Positions 13,278 to 26,400 of a DNA stretch of 64,000 bases are shown here, piece by piece (position 1 is the first letter of the stretch; each line of letters begins with the position of its first letter). This DNA is from Argentina anserina (taxonomy: Eukaryota > Streptophyta > Magnoliopsida > Rosales > Rosaceae): NCBI RefSeq assembly GCF_933775445.1, contig NC_065876.1, positions 8,370,001 to 8,434,000 on the forward strand, read 5' to 3'. Position numbers and translations under genes: made by a program. Under the pieces are notes generated by a model. It was not told the DNA's origin. It saw only the letters and a program-made list of their open reading frames with translations, and searched no databases.

Positions 13278-15499
13278 ATGGCTGATCTAGAAGGAGGAGG
13301 GCCGCCAAAAGCCAGAAGCAGCAACGGTTACAACAACAACAACTACCCGAACCAGTACTATGTTGGAACTTCCGAGTCTTCGTGGACATCGTGGTTGGTT
13401 CCTATGTTTGTAGTGGCCAATGTTGCTGTCTTTATTGTGACCATGTTCGTGAACAACTGTCCGAAGAACAACTTGGGTTTTGATGGCAAGTGTGTGGCCA
13501 GATTTCTTGGCAGGCTCTCGTTTGAGCCTTTGAAAGAGAACCCTCTGTTTGGTCCTTCTTCTGATACGTGAGTAGTTCTCTAACGTTGCCCAGTTTCTCA
13601 ATTTGTGATCTTTCGTGGTTATTGTTGATATTGTGATTAAATATTTGAGCTTTAATTTCAAGAGTGCTTGATTTGAGGATCATAATTGTTTGAGTTGCTT
13701 AAATTTCTGTAATTCTGTTTCTTTAGACCGAATTGAAAGTTTAGGCTGCAGTTTGACGTGTTTTGATTTGGTCGAATTTCAATTTTGGAGCATCTTAAGT
13801 GAAATTTTGATTGTTTATGACTCAGTATGAGTAATGACCATGTCTTGTTAGTCTTTACCAGGAAGAGATGGCCTTTTTTGTGATTCGGACCATCAATATT
13901 ATTAAAAATTTACGAAAAAGTTTATCTTTCTGTGCTATAAGCCTATGATTCAAGGACTGATGCTTTTTTTACTCGGTGGAAATTTGTTTGCCGTCTGCTT
14001 GATCTGATTAGTTTGTTTTGCTTTTGCAGATTGGAAAAAATGGGAGGCCTGCAGTGGTACAAGGTTGTACATGGGAATGAAGCATGGAGGCTTTTCACTT
14101 GTATGTGGTTGCATGCCGGTGTCATTCATGTGCTTGCAAACATGCTGAGCTTGGTCTTCATTGGCATCCGTCTGGAACAGCAATTTGGCTTTGGTAAGCC
14201 TTGTTTCTTCCTGTAATTTTTTTATTTGGTGAAATTATTTTTCCTGTATTTTGATGAAGGTTTTCTGCCAAGTACATTAGATAATGTATAACATTTCTAA
14301 TACTTGATGGCTCTGTACATTACAAATAAGCCTATCCTTAGTACTTATAAAAGCTGAAGTTTGGAATCATCCATATATATTGTCATTTAGACCTTAGATA
14401 TAGTCAACATGCTGTCTCATTCCAACCCTTGTCTGAAGTTGTTTCTATCAATAGTTTTTGGATTCTGGTTACCCTGGCAGATGCATTTGTCCATTGAATT
14501 GGAGTAATATATAAATTATATATCTGTTATGGTTCAATAACAATAATTGTATACTTACTCTAAGTTTTATTTGGGTCTAATTGATGTGTTCTCTTCTACA
14601 TCATCTTGTAATGATTGATATTAATTCTTGTTCGAATGATCCGGCAGTTCGTGTGGGGATAATCTACATATTGTCTGGACTCGGCGGAAGCATTCTGTCT
14701 GCCCTTTTCCTTCAAAGTAATAATAATATTTCTGTTGGTGCTTCTGGCGCTTTGTTTGGGCTTCTTGGAGCAATGTTATCAGAGCTTCTCACCAACTGGA
14801 GTATCTATACCAACAAGGTATGCAGCTCACCGACTATACAATTCTAACAAGTTAGTTTTGTGTTACTGATTTATAACCCATCCTCTTCTCGTCCTCACAG
14901 GCTGCAGCACTTTTCACTCTTATAATCATCATTGCCATCAACTTAGCAGTTGGAATTCTTCCGCACGTTGACAACTTTGCTCACATTGGAGGATTTATGT
15001 CCGGGTTTCTCCTTGGTTTTGTACTGCTATTTCGTCCCCAGTTTGGATGGATGGAGAGTCGGAATCTACCAGCTGGTGCTCGTGTCAAATCTAAGTACAA
15101 GGCCTACCAATTGGGTCTTTGTGTGCTTGCGCTTGCTTTCGTGATTGCTGGGTAAGCTTCTTATAGACTTTTAATCAGTGGAATCTTGAATGGACATGTC
15201 TCAACAGTGTTTGCATGAGTCCTGCTTGATGATTTAAATGGCTTACAACAGTTGTCAGGCCTCTAATCCAGGATTGGATGTAGTACCATACTTTTTAGTC
15301 AGTGTCGCAAGCTGTAGCATTCACATTAGCGTAAATGTCATTTCATAAAAATTAACGGTTCAATTATCTTCTTAATTGCAGATATACTGTGGGACTGGTG
15401 ATGCTGTTCAGAGGAGAGAACGGAAACGAGCACTGCAGCTGGTGCCATTATCTCAGTTGTGTGCCAACCAAACATTGGAAATGTAACAACACAAGCTGA
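13278..15499 (+). CDS. Rhomboid-like intramembrane serine protease (RBL family)
   Basis: Cleaves transmembrane substrates within the bilayer, usually in the secretory pathway. Exons: 13278-13567, 14030-14193, 14648-14817, 14901-15151 and 15382-15499, closing as 330 residues. The N-terminus is cytosolic and Asn/Tyr-rich. A first membrane segment ([20 protein letters not shown]) is followed by the rhomboid core with [13 protein letters not shown], nucleophile Ser184 in [13 protein letters not shown] and partner His236 in [13 protein letters not shown]. The Ser/His dyad and upstream Asn are intact, so it should be active. The tail holds a Cys cluster ([11 protein letters not shown]) seen in plant RBL proteins. 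Assignment to one Arabidopsis RBL number would need a tree. Confidence 0.95.
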
Positions 15500-16482
15500 T
15501 GAACTCTCCCACATCTACAATTTAACTTCCATACCTCGACCTTGATGTCCTGCCCTCTATTCTTTCTTTTTTTGTTCGTTGATGTGTTATAATTTCATTG
15601 GCAGACTTTCACTGATGTACATGCATAGTTTGTGAGCACATGAGATATTCTAGTTTGCGTGGAACCAATAGTAATGTATATTAGGTACAAGACATCTTTA
15701 CCATATATACTTATGTTTTGCTCTTTATACGAGATGGATTTCTTCATTCTTTATATGATAATGATTATTTTCCAATTGAAGAACAGAGGATTGTTCAAGA
15801 TTAAGAAATCTTAGAACAACAACCACATATATGTGGATTTCCAAATCTAACAGATATCTGTAGTGGTTGTGTTCTAAGATTAATACTCAAGCACCAAGTT
15901 TTCACCGTCAAGTTGACATCATAAGTGTTGTGATTTTTTGTTCGTCTGTGGTAAGTACACTAGCTATAAGGCTGGAGTAAAAAGTCAGCTCATAAATGTC
16001 CACAAAGTGAAACGAGAATGAGAACATATGTGTAACTTAAAACACCATGAAATGGATGCTGGCCGGCACCAGACAATGCTTTTCCATAGTAGCATTGAGA
16101 ACACCTGAGCACGTATGTAACACTAGACATCATGAAACGAATGCCGCCCGGCAGTCTTTGACACGCACCTGCGGCCACCAGCTGACCAGCACATTCGTAT
16201 GAGAACAAACGCAGCTTCATTTCCATGAACTGGGAACAAATTTATGATGATGTTATGGTTTTACAGTAATACATGAATGTGGGAGATCCTACTACGGCAA
16301 GGATAGAAGTGACAACGTACCATCTCAATTACCGGAGAGCTGGAAAAACACGTATAAATTCCAGACCTACAAGTATATTTCATGAATGTTTTCTGGTGTG
16401 TACATAGATCATGGGGATTTAACAAAAACAATTGTGACGAGTTAAACATAATTAACGAAATATTTATAGTAACATTGAGAAT
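15500..16482. other. Downstream of rhomboid, no gene seen
   Basis: 3' untranslated and intergenic DNA. It contains the inverted repeat listed at 15808-15880. A short direct duplication, AACACCATGAAA / TAACACTAGACATCATGAAACG, lies near 16040-16140. No gene is supported. Confidence 0.5.
15808..15880. repeat. Imperfect hairpin-forming inverted repeat
   Basis: The left arm ATCTTAGAACAACAACCAC (15808-15826) pairs with the right arm GTGGTTGTGTTCTAAGAT (15863-15880), with a single unpaired A. The loop is about 36 bases. It lies some 300 bases beyond the rhomboid stop. It could be a small foldback element or a structured RNA; sequence alone does not decide. Confidence 0.7.
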
Positions 16483-17064
16483 AGAGGTAGCAAACGGGCC
16501 GGGTTGGGTCGCCCATTTTAAACGGGCCAAAACCATGATTGTGTCATGTTTGGGCTGACTAATTTATTTTTCGTATCGGGCTCGGGCCACCTTATTTGCT
16601 TAAATATTAATAGTGGCCCGGCCCATGGTCTAAGCTCATTGTTGGCCGAGCCCGGCCAGCTGGCCCAGCCTATCAACATTATAAGACATAATTAACATAA
16701 AAAACTTATGTAATTAGAATATTTGTTTTATATAACTATTTATAACAGTAAAATAAATAAAATACTACAACACATTTGATAATCTTATTTCTAAAATGTT
16801 ACATATGTCAAAACGATAACTTTTTTATCACTACTTTGATGAAATTTGTGAAATAATGTAGTTAAAATAATGAAATAATCAAGAGATTTTGATTTAAAAA
16901 GTTAATATTCAATTCTCATTATTATAATTATTTAAATATTTATATAAATAATATAAAATTATGTGTTTAACGGCCTGGCCCATGAGCAAATATATTTAAG
17001 CTCAGCCCGGCCCATTAAAATAACGGGCTCGAGCTTGGCCTGACGGCCTGGCCCACTTGTCACA
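16483..17064 (+). repeat. GGCCC-ended hAT-like non-autonomous element, copy B
   Basis: It begins AGAGGTAGCAAACGGGCC and ends GGCCCACTTGTCAC. The reverse complement of the end resembles the start (GACAAGTGGGCC against GCAAACGGGCC), giving degenerate terminal inverted repeats. The A+T-rich body matches copy A at 3921-4410. Such ends are typical of non-autonomous hAT elements in dicots. No convincing 8 bp target duplication was found. Confidence 0.7.
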
Positions 17065-17172
17065 TTTTCCTGAGATTATCTCAATTAGGCCAATACATGG
17101 ATAAAACTACTTAACTGGTTAGCACTTATGGGCCCTTAAACAACCCAAAATGAGTTCCCAGCATGGTTAGCC

Positions 17173-17338
17173 TGATTTTAAGGGTATGGCTATAAGCATG
17201 GTTTTAGCCTTTTAGGTAGATATGTTGTTCCCAACATGGGCTCTTGCTGGTTAGTTTAGTTTTGCTTCTCTATAAATAGTTGTATCTTTGTACATTGAGA
17301 TTCATAATACATGAAATATTTCTTCATCTATTTCTTCA
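17173..17338 (+). repeat. 5' LTR of the Copia element
   Basis: It shares with 23213-23384 the blocks TGATTTTAAGGGTATGGCT and GGGCTCTTGCTGGTTAG, followed by a TATA region (CTCTATAAATAG) and a terminal CTATTTCTTCA. It is followed by the primer-binding site. Confidence 0.8.
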
Positions 17339-20300
17339 CAGTATCAGAGCATGACCGCTTGGCCTGACTCTTTAATCTTCTTGTAATTCTTATTTTTCAA
17401 TCATGACTTAATCTCATGAAATTAGAAGCCGTTCCCTCTTCTCTTCCTTAAACCCACCCATTCCTGAAGTAGATCTAAAATCCAAATCAATGTTTGACTT
17501 CTATTCTTCTAAATGAGTTCAATTATCTTTTTTGGTTTAGAGTTGTGACTCTTACTCTCGGTGGTAGATCCAAAGTTGGATTTATCACTGGTAGTGTTCA
17601 AATCCCTAAACCTTTATCTCCTGAGTATGAATCATGGCTCAGCAAAGACGAACTGGTCATGTCATGGCTTATCAATTCTATGGATCCATCGATTGTAGAG
17701 ATCTTCAATTCCTCTGAATCTTCAACCCATCTATGGAAGGCTGGAAAAGAGATGTATAGTTAGCAAAACAACGTTGCCAGAATTTTTCAACTTCAGAGAG
17801 ACTTAACTTGCACCAAGCAAGGGTCGAGCAATCCAACATCTCGCCAACATGAAGAACATGTGGAATGAGATTAATCTTTATCGACCTCATACTACATATT
17901 CCACCATCCTACTGAAGAGGGCTGAATAGGATAAGGTGTTTCAACTTCTAGCCACTCTTGGCTTGGAGTATGATGACATACGCAGTCATATCCTCATGAG
18001 TTCTAAGTTGTCATCCTTGATAAGCGTTTGCACTACTATACAACGAGAAGAGGTACGAAGGAGAGTGATGAATGAGGAGTCAAAATTTGATATCTCTAAA
18101 GCACGAGCTTTTGCATCTCATAAACCAATTAAGAAGAAGGTATACAGAGGAAGGCATCCAGAGCTCTTTTGCACTCACTGTGAGTCCCAAGGACATCTGA
18201 AAGAGACTTGTTGGGTGTGGCATCCTAAAATGAAACCTAAGTTTGACAAGTTCAACAAAAAATCCAGGGTCTACTCCAACACTTCTGCTCGTAAGGCTAA
18301 TATGCTTCTATTGATGGGTTGTTGAACTTCACCGTAAATCCTTCAAAGCTGATAAATGAATCCACAACTTACCTCAGGACCAAGCAAGGAAATAGTGAAG
18401 ATACTGACAGTGGTGATGCTACTGCACTACTTGGACAACTTGCAAGGTTTATGGTAGAGATAGATGGAATAGCTGAATAAGACATCCCAAGTATCTTAAA
18501 AGCTTTTAATACAGCTTTAAGTGCTAGCATGATGAATGATTTTTGGATAATAGATTTAAGTGCCACTGATCATATGATAAACCAGAACTCTAACCATCAA
18601 AACTTTGAAAATTATCTTTTCCTTCTCATGTGTCTGTTGCAAATGGTAGAGCCGTAGAGGTGCTCCAGTGTTAGGAAAAGGAAAAATAAATATTTTTTCT
18701 AAAACCATTAAATCCACAGCCTTGTATGTGCCATCTTTTCCTTTCAAATTGTTACTAGTTGGAAGAATTACAAATTCTTTAAAATGTCTTGCCATTTTTT
18801 TATCCTAACAAAATTTTGTTCTAGGACCTAGCCACCAAGGAGCTGATTGGTGAAGGGTTCTATATCAATGACGTGTATTATCTTCCAAAGGTTTTTAGAG
18901 TTCCCAAAGTCCCTCAAGCTCATCTTAGTTTATCTGAAGAACATCAGTTGTGGCATCAACGACTAGCTCACCCCTTTTTAGATCATGTTTTGTCTTTAGT
19001 ATTTCCAAATCTATGTAATGAGCATTTTCACTCTGAAATATGCCATCTATCTAAGTGTACTAGGCTTCCTTTTTGGCTCTTATGTGTCTCGAGCTAGTAA
19101 GGCTTTTGAAATTGTACATTATGACATTTGGGGACCAGCTCCTCTAAATTTCTTTGATGGTTATAAGTACTATGTTACTTTCATTGATGACTTATCTCGA
19201 GTATCCTGGTTGTAACTCTTGAAACTTAAGAGTGACTTAATGTCTGCTCTCAAAGACTTCCACAATCTTGTAAAAAAAAGTTTTCTCAACCAACATTCAC
19301 ACTCTCAGATTAGATAATGGCTCTAAATATGTCTAAAATAATGTCTCAATTTCTAAGCTTAAATGAGATTATGCATAAGACAAGTTGTGTAGGGACACCA
19401 TAACAAAATGGTGTTGTCGAAAGAAAAAATAGGGATATGCTGGAAAAGACTAGGTCTGCGATGTTTCAAATGAATGTTCCAAAGCATTTTTGGTCCCAAG
19501 GTGTTCTCATATTTGCATACCTCATTAATAGATTGCCTAGTCAGATTCAGGGATTTAAATCACCTTATGAAGTGCTAAAAGACAGGAAAATCGACATATC
19601 TCATATGAGAATCTTTGGTTGTGTGTGTTTTGTGCATATTTAATCAAATCACAGAGATAAATTGGATCCTAAAGCAACTAAATGTGTGTTTTTAGGATAC
19701 TCATCTACACAAAAGGGGTATAAGTGCTACAATCCTAACACCAGAAATTTGTTTGTCTCTAAAGATGTGCAATTTGTTAAGACCACTCCATTTTTCAGTT
19801 CGCATGATCCTTTTCTTCAGGGAGAGTTCACTATGTCACTACTAGTTACATGCCATGATCTCTAAAAAATTCAAAATGTTAATCAGTTAGATCAAATGGA
19901 GAATAATGTGTAGATTGAAATTGATCAAAATGTTCAGAATAATGCAGTTACATATTCTACTTCTGGTGTTCATTATGAGTCAAACAATTGAAGGTTCAAA
20001 TGATTTAGAAAATGTTGCTTATGAACCAGAACCTGCTGAACTTCATGGCAGAAGATATCCTACCCGTGATAGGATACCTGAAACTAAATTCAGAGATTAC
20101 AAGGTCTACACTAGTAACTACCCTTTAGAGAATTTTGTATTATATAACAAAATTTCTAACGGTCATGTTGCTTTTTTATCCACTATCATGTGTTCTCGTG
20201 AACCAAGAAATTATCAAGAGGCAAATCAACAACAGGTCTAGAGAGCTGCAATGAGAGAGGAATTGAAAGCTCTAGATGATAATCAAACTTGGTATGTAGT

Positions 20301-21660
20301 CAAGCTTCCAGAAGGAAAAATGGTAGTAGGCTTCAAGTGGATTTTCAAAACAAAGTTCAAGTCAAATGAAGAAATTTAAAGGCACAAGGCACGGCTAGTG
20401 GCAAGAGGATTTACTCAAACTTTTTACATTGATTACAATGAGACATTTGCTCTAGTTGCAAAGATAAACATTGTGAGAGTTCTTCTTTCTCTAGTTATCA
20501 ACCAATCTTAGCCTCTATACCAAATGATTGTAAAAAAATGCTACAAGGTGATCTTGAAGAAGAAGTCTATATGCAGTTGCCACAAGGTCATGCTAGAGAA
20601 GGTGATTCTAATCTGGTCTTCAAGTTACACAAACCTCTCTATGGTTTAAAACAATCACCTAGGACATGGTACTCTACTCAGTTCTGTGTTAGAAGCAAAT
20701 GGATTCAAGAGAAGCATTGGTGATTCTTCTATGTTTGTGCGAAGTGGAAGTGCAAGTAGATTAGTGGTTCTAGTGTATGTGGATGATTTAATTATAACAT
20801 GAGAAATGAGGATGAAATCAACATTCTTAAACAATCCTTGCATCAGAAATTTGCAATTAAGGCTACATCTCACAAGGGCCTGTTTCTCAATCAAAGAAAG
20901 TACTTGTTAGATTTGTTGGAAGAAATTGAAATGTGTGCTAGCAAAACTTGCATTACTCCTCTTGATAGCAAGTTAAAGCTTGAATTTAACGGGGTCAAGT
21001 TGGAAAATGTTGGTTTGTACCAACGATTGGTGGGCAAGCTGATCTATTTAACTATCATAAGGCTTGACATTACTTTTTCTATGAGCTTAGTGAGCCAATT
21101 TGTGCACGCTCCGACTAAGGCACATATGCAAATTGTTAAGAGGATTTTAAAGGCTCAATTGACAGAGGCATCTTGATGAAGAATAATCATCACACGTGTA
21201 TCATGGGTTTCTCTGACGCTGATTGGGCTGGAAATGTCTGTGATCGACGATCAACAACTTGTTATTGCACCTTTTTTGGTGGTAAACTGGTTTCTTTCAA
21301 AGTGTGATTGCACGTTCGAGCGTTGCGGTAGAGTATCGTGTCATGGTGTCCACTGCATGCGAACTGATCTGGTTGAAGTATCTCCTTGCAGACTTAGGCA
21401 TCAAGCAAGCGCAACCAATTCCCATGCACTCTGACAATCAAGCAACAATGCATATTGCTGCAAATTCTATTTTCCATGAGTGTACCAAACACATTGAAGT
21501 AGATTGCCACTATGTTCGTTCTCAAGTGCAAAACAAAGTGACAAACACAATTTTTACTTACCGCCATGATCAACTTGCAGATTTATTCACCAAGTCCCTT
21601 CCCTCAACTCAATTTTCTCGGTTACTTTTCAAGCTTGGATTCATCAAGCGAGTGATGCTA

Positions 21661-22559
21661 TGGAGAGTGATTATGAGAAATTCCATTTGTTAGATTGGTG
21701 GAAAATAAATGGAATTCACAAGTACCCTATATTGGCACGTATTGTTAGGGATGTATTAGCTTTTCTCGTTTCCACTATAGCTTCGGAGTCTTGCTTTAGC
21801 ACTAGTGGGAGGGTGATTGATCCATATCGTGCTTCATTAAGTCTTAAAATGGTGGAGGCGTTGATATGTGTTCAAAATTGGATTACGAATGATAATGTTG
21901 TCATAAGTCATGAGCTCACTACGGAAGAGGTTGAAATATGTCATGAAGTTGTTGAAGGTAACATTTGATGTTTCTAATATTTGATGTTTTAGAGTTTATA
22001 TACATCAGACTTTTTTAATATGTGATGTTTCTCTTGTTAATATTGGATGTAGAATTACGAAATGAGTCATGTTCAAATGTGGTGGTGGGAAATGTTTGGA
22101 ATGATATGTTGACACCAAACACCACTTCATGGTCTTGAGAATTGATGAATGAGAGATTATGGCATTCAATAGGAGACTCATTTGTTATGAAAAATTTCAT
22201 GTTTATTTGGACTTTGGTGAACTCAATTTACTTTGAAGTTTGGACTTTGAATTTGTGTTTTATGGTGTATGAAACTATAAATTGTGTAAATTTATAATGT
22301 TTTGATTGTTAGAAATGAATTTTTTAGGGTAAGAAAAAGGTCTAGATCCTCAAATAGAACCATATGTCTTATTCAGTGATTCAGTATGTTTTTTTTTTCA
22401 AATAAAAAAAAAACTGAAAAAACCGAACCGAACCGGTCGGTTCAGTTTTCAAATTGGTCTATTCAAGAACTGCAAACCGATCCGAACCAAAATTTAATTT
22501 TCGTTCGGTTTCCAGTTTGAACCCAAAACTGAACCGTTTGGACCGAATTCCACCCCTAC
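21661..22559 (+). pseudogene. hAT transposase 3' fragment (dimerisation domain) and hAT terminus
   Basis: An open stretch from 21660 to 21968 encodes the hAT C-terminal dimerisation domain. LLDWWKINGIHKYPILARI is followed by VSTIASESCFSTSGRV and VEALICVQNWI, which is the classic signature. The rest of the transposase is absent. At 22420-22559 lies a GAACCGAACCGGTCGGTT-rich block ending CCACCCCTA, which resembles a hAT terminal end. The fragment starts within a few codons of the end of the Copia RNase H. The Copia element therefore either captured it or was joined to it by deletion. Confidence 0.85.
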
Positions 22560-23212
22560 AAGCCATTGTCGACCCTGGGGCAAGACAGATTAGGCATTAG
22601 TCTAGGGCCCTAAGTTTTTGGGGGCCTCAACAAAATTTTTTGTATGCTTGCATTTTGTTTTTATTTTTTTGTCAAGTTAAGAATACAAATTTTCTTAATT
22701 ATGCATAAATTATACAATATTCACTGATTATATCTCTATTTCTTATTATAATTTTTTCTTCTATCAATTTATAGCATAAAAGCCTTCTCACTTCAAGTAT
22801 TTTTCTTTCTCAATCAAAGACATAAGATCTAAGATTTTTGAAGCTCTTTATTTTGTGTTTTCTATATTTTTTTTTGGGTATTTTCCTTCTCTATTTTAGT
22901 TAAGATAATATAATGAAATCATAATTTGTTGAAAATGTAGGACTTTATAGCCATTGATATGCTTAAAATAATGAAATTGCTTCGTTTTTGTTTATAGAAT
23001 TGTCTATATTTTAACTTCCAACAATGAATAATTAAGTTTATTTATATTCTTCGAGCATTTATTTTGGAGCCTTAACTTTTTTTTGCCTTAAATTTTGGAG
23101 AGTATTAGAGATTTTAGTTAGATCTTGGTGGTAGTTGCCACCATTCCTAATTGTCGGGATGTATTGTGACTATCACCATACTTAGCTGATTGAAGTTGTG
23201 ACCTATCTGGCC

Positions 23213-23384
23213 TGATTTTAAGGGTATGGCTATAAGCATGATCTTAGGCATGGTTCTTAGGTAGATCTGATTGTTCTCAGGATGGGCTCTTGCTGGTTAG
23301 TTTAGTTTTGCTTCTCTATAAATAGTTGTATCTTTGTACATCGAGATTCATAATACATGAAATATTTCTTCTTCTATTTCTTCA
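23213..23384 (+). repeat. 3' LTR of the Copia element, abutting the MIOX promoter
   Basis: 172 bp copy of 17173-17338 with small differences. Its TATA region (about 23320) lies roughly 160 bases upstream of the MIOX start codon at 23482, in the same orientation. It is therefore placed where it could serve as a promoter for the MIOX locus. Confidence 0.78.
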
Positions 23385-23481
23385 TTGGCTACATCTTTGC
23401 TCACAGCCATTGTTCGGTGCTTCTTATCTTTCTTCCTTCTTCATTTTTGTGTTTCTTTGCTTTCTTTGAGGCGATTCGAAG

Positions 23482-26400
23482 ATGACGATCCAGCAGGTTG
23501 AGAAGTCTGAGGCTGTGTTGAAATTGCAGGGTCGGAATGAAACCAGTGATTTGCTGTTGGATGGTGGGTTTGTGGTTCCGAAAGAGGTAGCCGAAAATGA
23601 TGGATGTGTGAAGCCAGAAGGTCTAGTGTCGACGACGAGTTCATTGCCCCTGAAATCAATGCTTTTGGCCAGACATTCAGGTTTGTATTTTTCATTCTTC
23701 CTTGAACATTAATTTTTCAGCTCAAGGTTACTATATATATTGGTTTGGCAGATCATACCCAAATTATGTGTTTACTAAAGGTCTGGAATGATATGCAGGG
23801 AAGGAAATACTGATTAAATCAGTGGCTCTGGCTGTTCCTACCTATCCCATGTCATGTTTTAGATTTCCCAAAGGTATTTGTGACGATATGAACTCTATTT
23901 TTGGGAAATTCTGGTGGGGGAAGAGTGGTTGTGACAAGAGTATTCATTGGAAGAGCTGGCAATACTTGTGTATGCCTAAGGAAAAAGGGGGGTTGGGTTT
24001 TAGAGACCTTCATCAATTTAACCTAGCTCTAGTGGCTAAGCAGGCTTGGAGACTCATCACCGAACCTGACTCTCTATGGGCTCAAGTTATGAAGGCTAGA
24101 TATTTTCCGAAGTGCTCTTTTTTACAGGCCAAGAAAGGATATCGTGCTTCATGGGGATGGTCGAGTTTGATTGAGGCAAGAGATTTTGTGGCTAATAATG
24201 GTCATTGGCAGATTATTAATGGCTCTTCTGTTAATATATGGAGAGATAGGTGGATTCCTCTTATGTCCTCCACCGGGGGAGTGTCTCATGTTCTACCTAT
24301 TGGACCAATTCCTTCAGAAGTTCCCTTACTTGTTAATGATTTGATTAATTGGGGTAATCGATCTTGGAGGTTGGATGAGATTACTGAGTACCTACAACCG
24401 GAGCTGAAAAATCGTATTCTTCAGATTCCTATTGGGAGAGGGGTTGGCAGAGACAAATTCATTTGGCCACTTACTAAGAATGGTGCCTTCACTGTTAAGA
24501 GTGCCTATCATCATCTCCATCTTATTTCCAATACTTATGATGCTAATAAGAGTCATTCCTCTCACATCATCAACAAAGCAACATGGAAGACTATTTGGAA
24601 AATGCCCACTCTCCCAAAGATTAGACATTTTCTCTGGAGGGCTATCAACTGTGCTACCCCTACTTTTCTCAACCTATCAATCAAAATGAAATCCAACCCC
24701 AAGTGCCCTGTGTGTGGTGGTGAAGATGAATCAATTGAACATGCTCTTTTATTATGTCCGTGGGTCAAGTTAGTGTGGTTTGGTTCCCCATTGGGTATGA
24801 AGATCAATATGCAAGCCATTACTACATTTGATTGTTGGTTATTACATAACTATCAATCATATAAGAGTAAGGAGGATCGTGATTGGGCTCTTACCATGAT
24901 CAGCTTCATTTGTTGGTTTATATGGAAAGCTAGGTGCCGTTTTGTCTACAGGGCCACTCCATGTTCCCCTGAACTTGTGATTTCTCTTAGCTCATATGCT
25001 GCCTTTGAGTTTCTGAGTACCAAAATTCATATCCCTGCATCTATGATTACTTTCTCTGAATCTCCAACCCTCCCTGGTACAGTTGTGGTGTGTACTGATG
25101 CTTGTTGGGTAGATGAATTGAAAGGTGGTGTTGGGGTTGTGATATTTGATCATTTGGGTCATCATTTGGGGGGTTTAGCTGTTGTTTTGAAGGCAGAGAA
25201 CGCTGAGATTGCTGAAGCCCGTGCTGTCTTGACTGGTGTGGATCTTGCCTTACAAAGAGGCTATAAATCAGTGAGATTCCGCTCTGATTCTCAGAATGTT
25301 ATATCTGAGTTGCAGACAAATCGCACTTGTATTAATTGGAAAACATCAATCATCATGGAAGAAATTACCTGGAGGTGCCGGTTTTTTGATCGGATTGATT
25401 GGGAATGGATTCCCCGGGAAGCTAATCGCGCTGCACATGAGGCAGCCAAGCTTGGTTTTCGGACGGTGGGTCTTCGCTGCTGGTCGGAGACTCCCCCACC
25501 GTCTCTAACAATGGTACTGAGAAACGATGGACTCCCCTGTCCTCACTGATTTTATTTGTGTCGGAGCATATGCTCCTCTTTTTGTGCGTTGCTTGTCCTG
25601 CTTCCTCTCTCATCTGTTGAGCTGAGAATTGGACAATAATGCTTACTGGTTATTTGTAATGGGCTACAGCTTATGGCTGAACCTCTGTTTGGGCGTTTGC
25701 CCCTTTTCTTGTCTTTGAATTTTCAGCTTTAACCAAAAAAAAAAGGAATGATATGTACGTAAATAATTGCAGGGATTACAATGCAGAGAGTGAGAGGCAG
25801 AAAGGTACGGAGGAATTCTACCGGTCGAGTCATATTCACCAAACATGAGATTTTGTGAAGAAAATGACAGAAGACTCAGAGAAGTACAAAAAGATGAACA
25901 GAGTTGAAATGAGCATATGGGAATGTTGTGAGCTCCTCAATGAAGTTGTGGACGACAGTGATCCCGACTTGGATGAGCCCCAAATTGAGCACTTGCTGCA
26001 AACTGCAGAAGCAATCCGAAAAGACTACCCCGATGAAGACTGGTTTCACTTGACTGCTCTGATGAGTCTGATCCATGATCTCGGAAAAGTGCTGCTGCTT
26101 CGGAGCTTTGGAGGCCTTCTTCAATGGGCTGTTGTTGGAGACACACATCCAGTCGGGTGCCCTTTTGATGATTCCATATTCCACCACAAGTACTTCAAGA
26201 ACAACCCGGAGTACAACAGCACTAGGTATGGGATCTACGCGCATGGGATTGGCCTGAAGAATGTCTTGATGTCTTGGGGACATGATGACTACATGTACTT
26301 GGTGGCCAAGGAAAACGGCACGACTTTGCCTGTGGCCGGAATGTTCATTATCCGGTATCATTCCTTTTATCCTCTTCACAAGTGTGGTGCATATAAGCAC

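Larger units (their letters stand above)
17173..23384 (+). mobile_element. Decayed Ty1/Copia LTR retrotransposon with nested hAT fragment
   Basis: LTR-like ends of about 170 bp lie at 17173-17338 and 23213-23384, TG to CA. A primer-binding site just after the first contains TATCAGAGC. Between them are broken Copia pieces in normal order: gag (17510-17760 and 17930-18325) with a CCHC knuckle CTHCESQGHLKETC; pre-integrase and integrase (18870-19215, 19437-19865) with WHQRLAHP and FIDDLSRVSWL; reverse transcriptase (20240-21170) with [12 protein letters not shown] and YVDDLI; and RNase H (21304-21650). Multiple frameshifts and stops make it non-functional. Pol is followed directly by hAT transposase sequence and other repeats up to the right LTR, and no purine tract is visible there. 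Flanking target duplications do not match, so the outer limits may have been rearranged. Confidence 0.82.
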
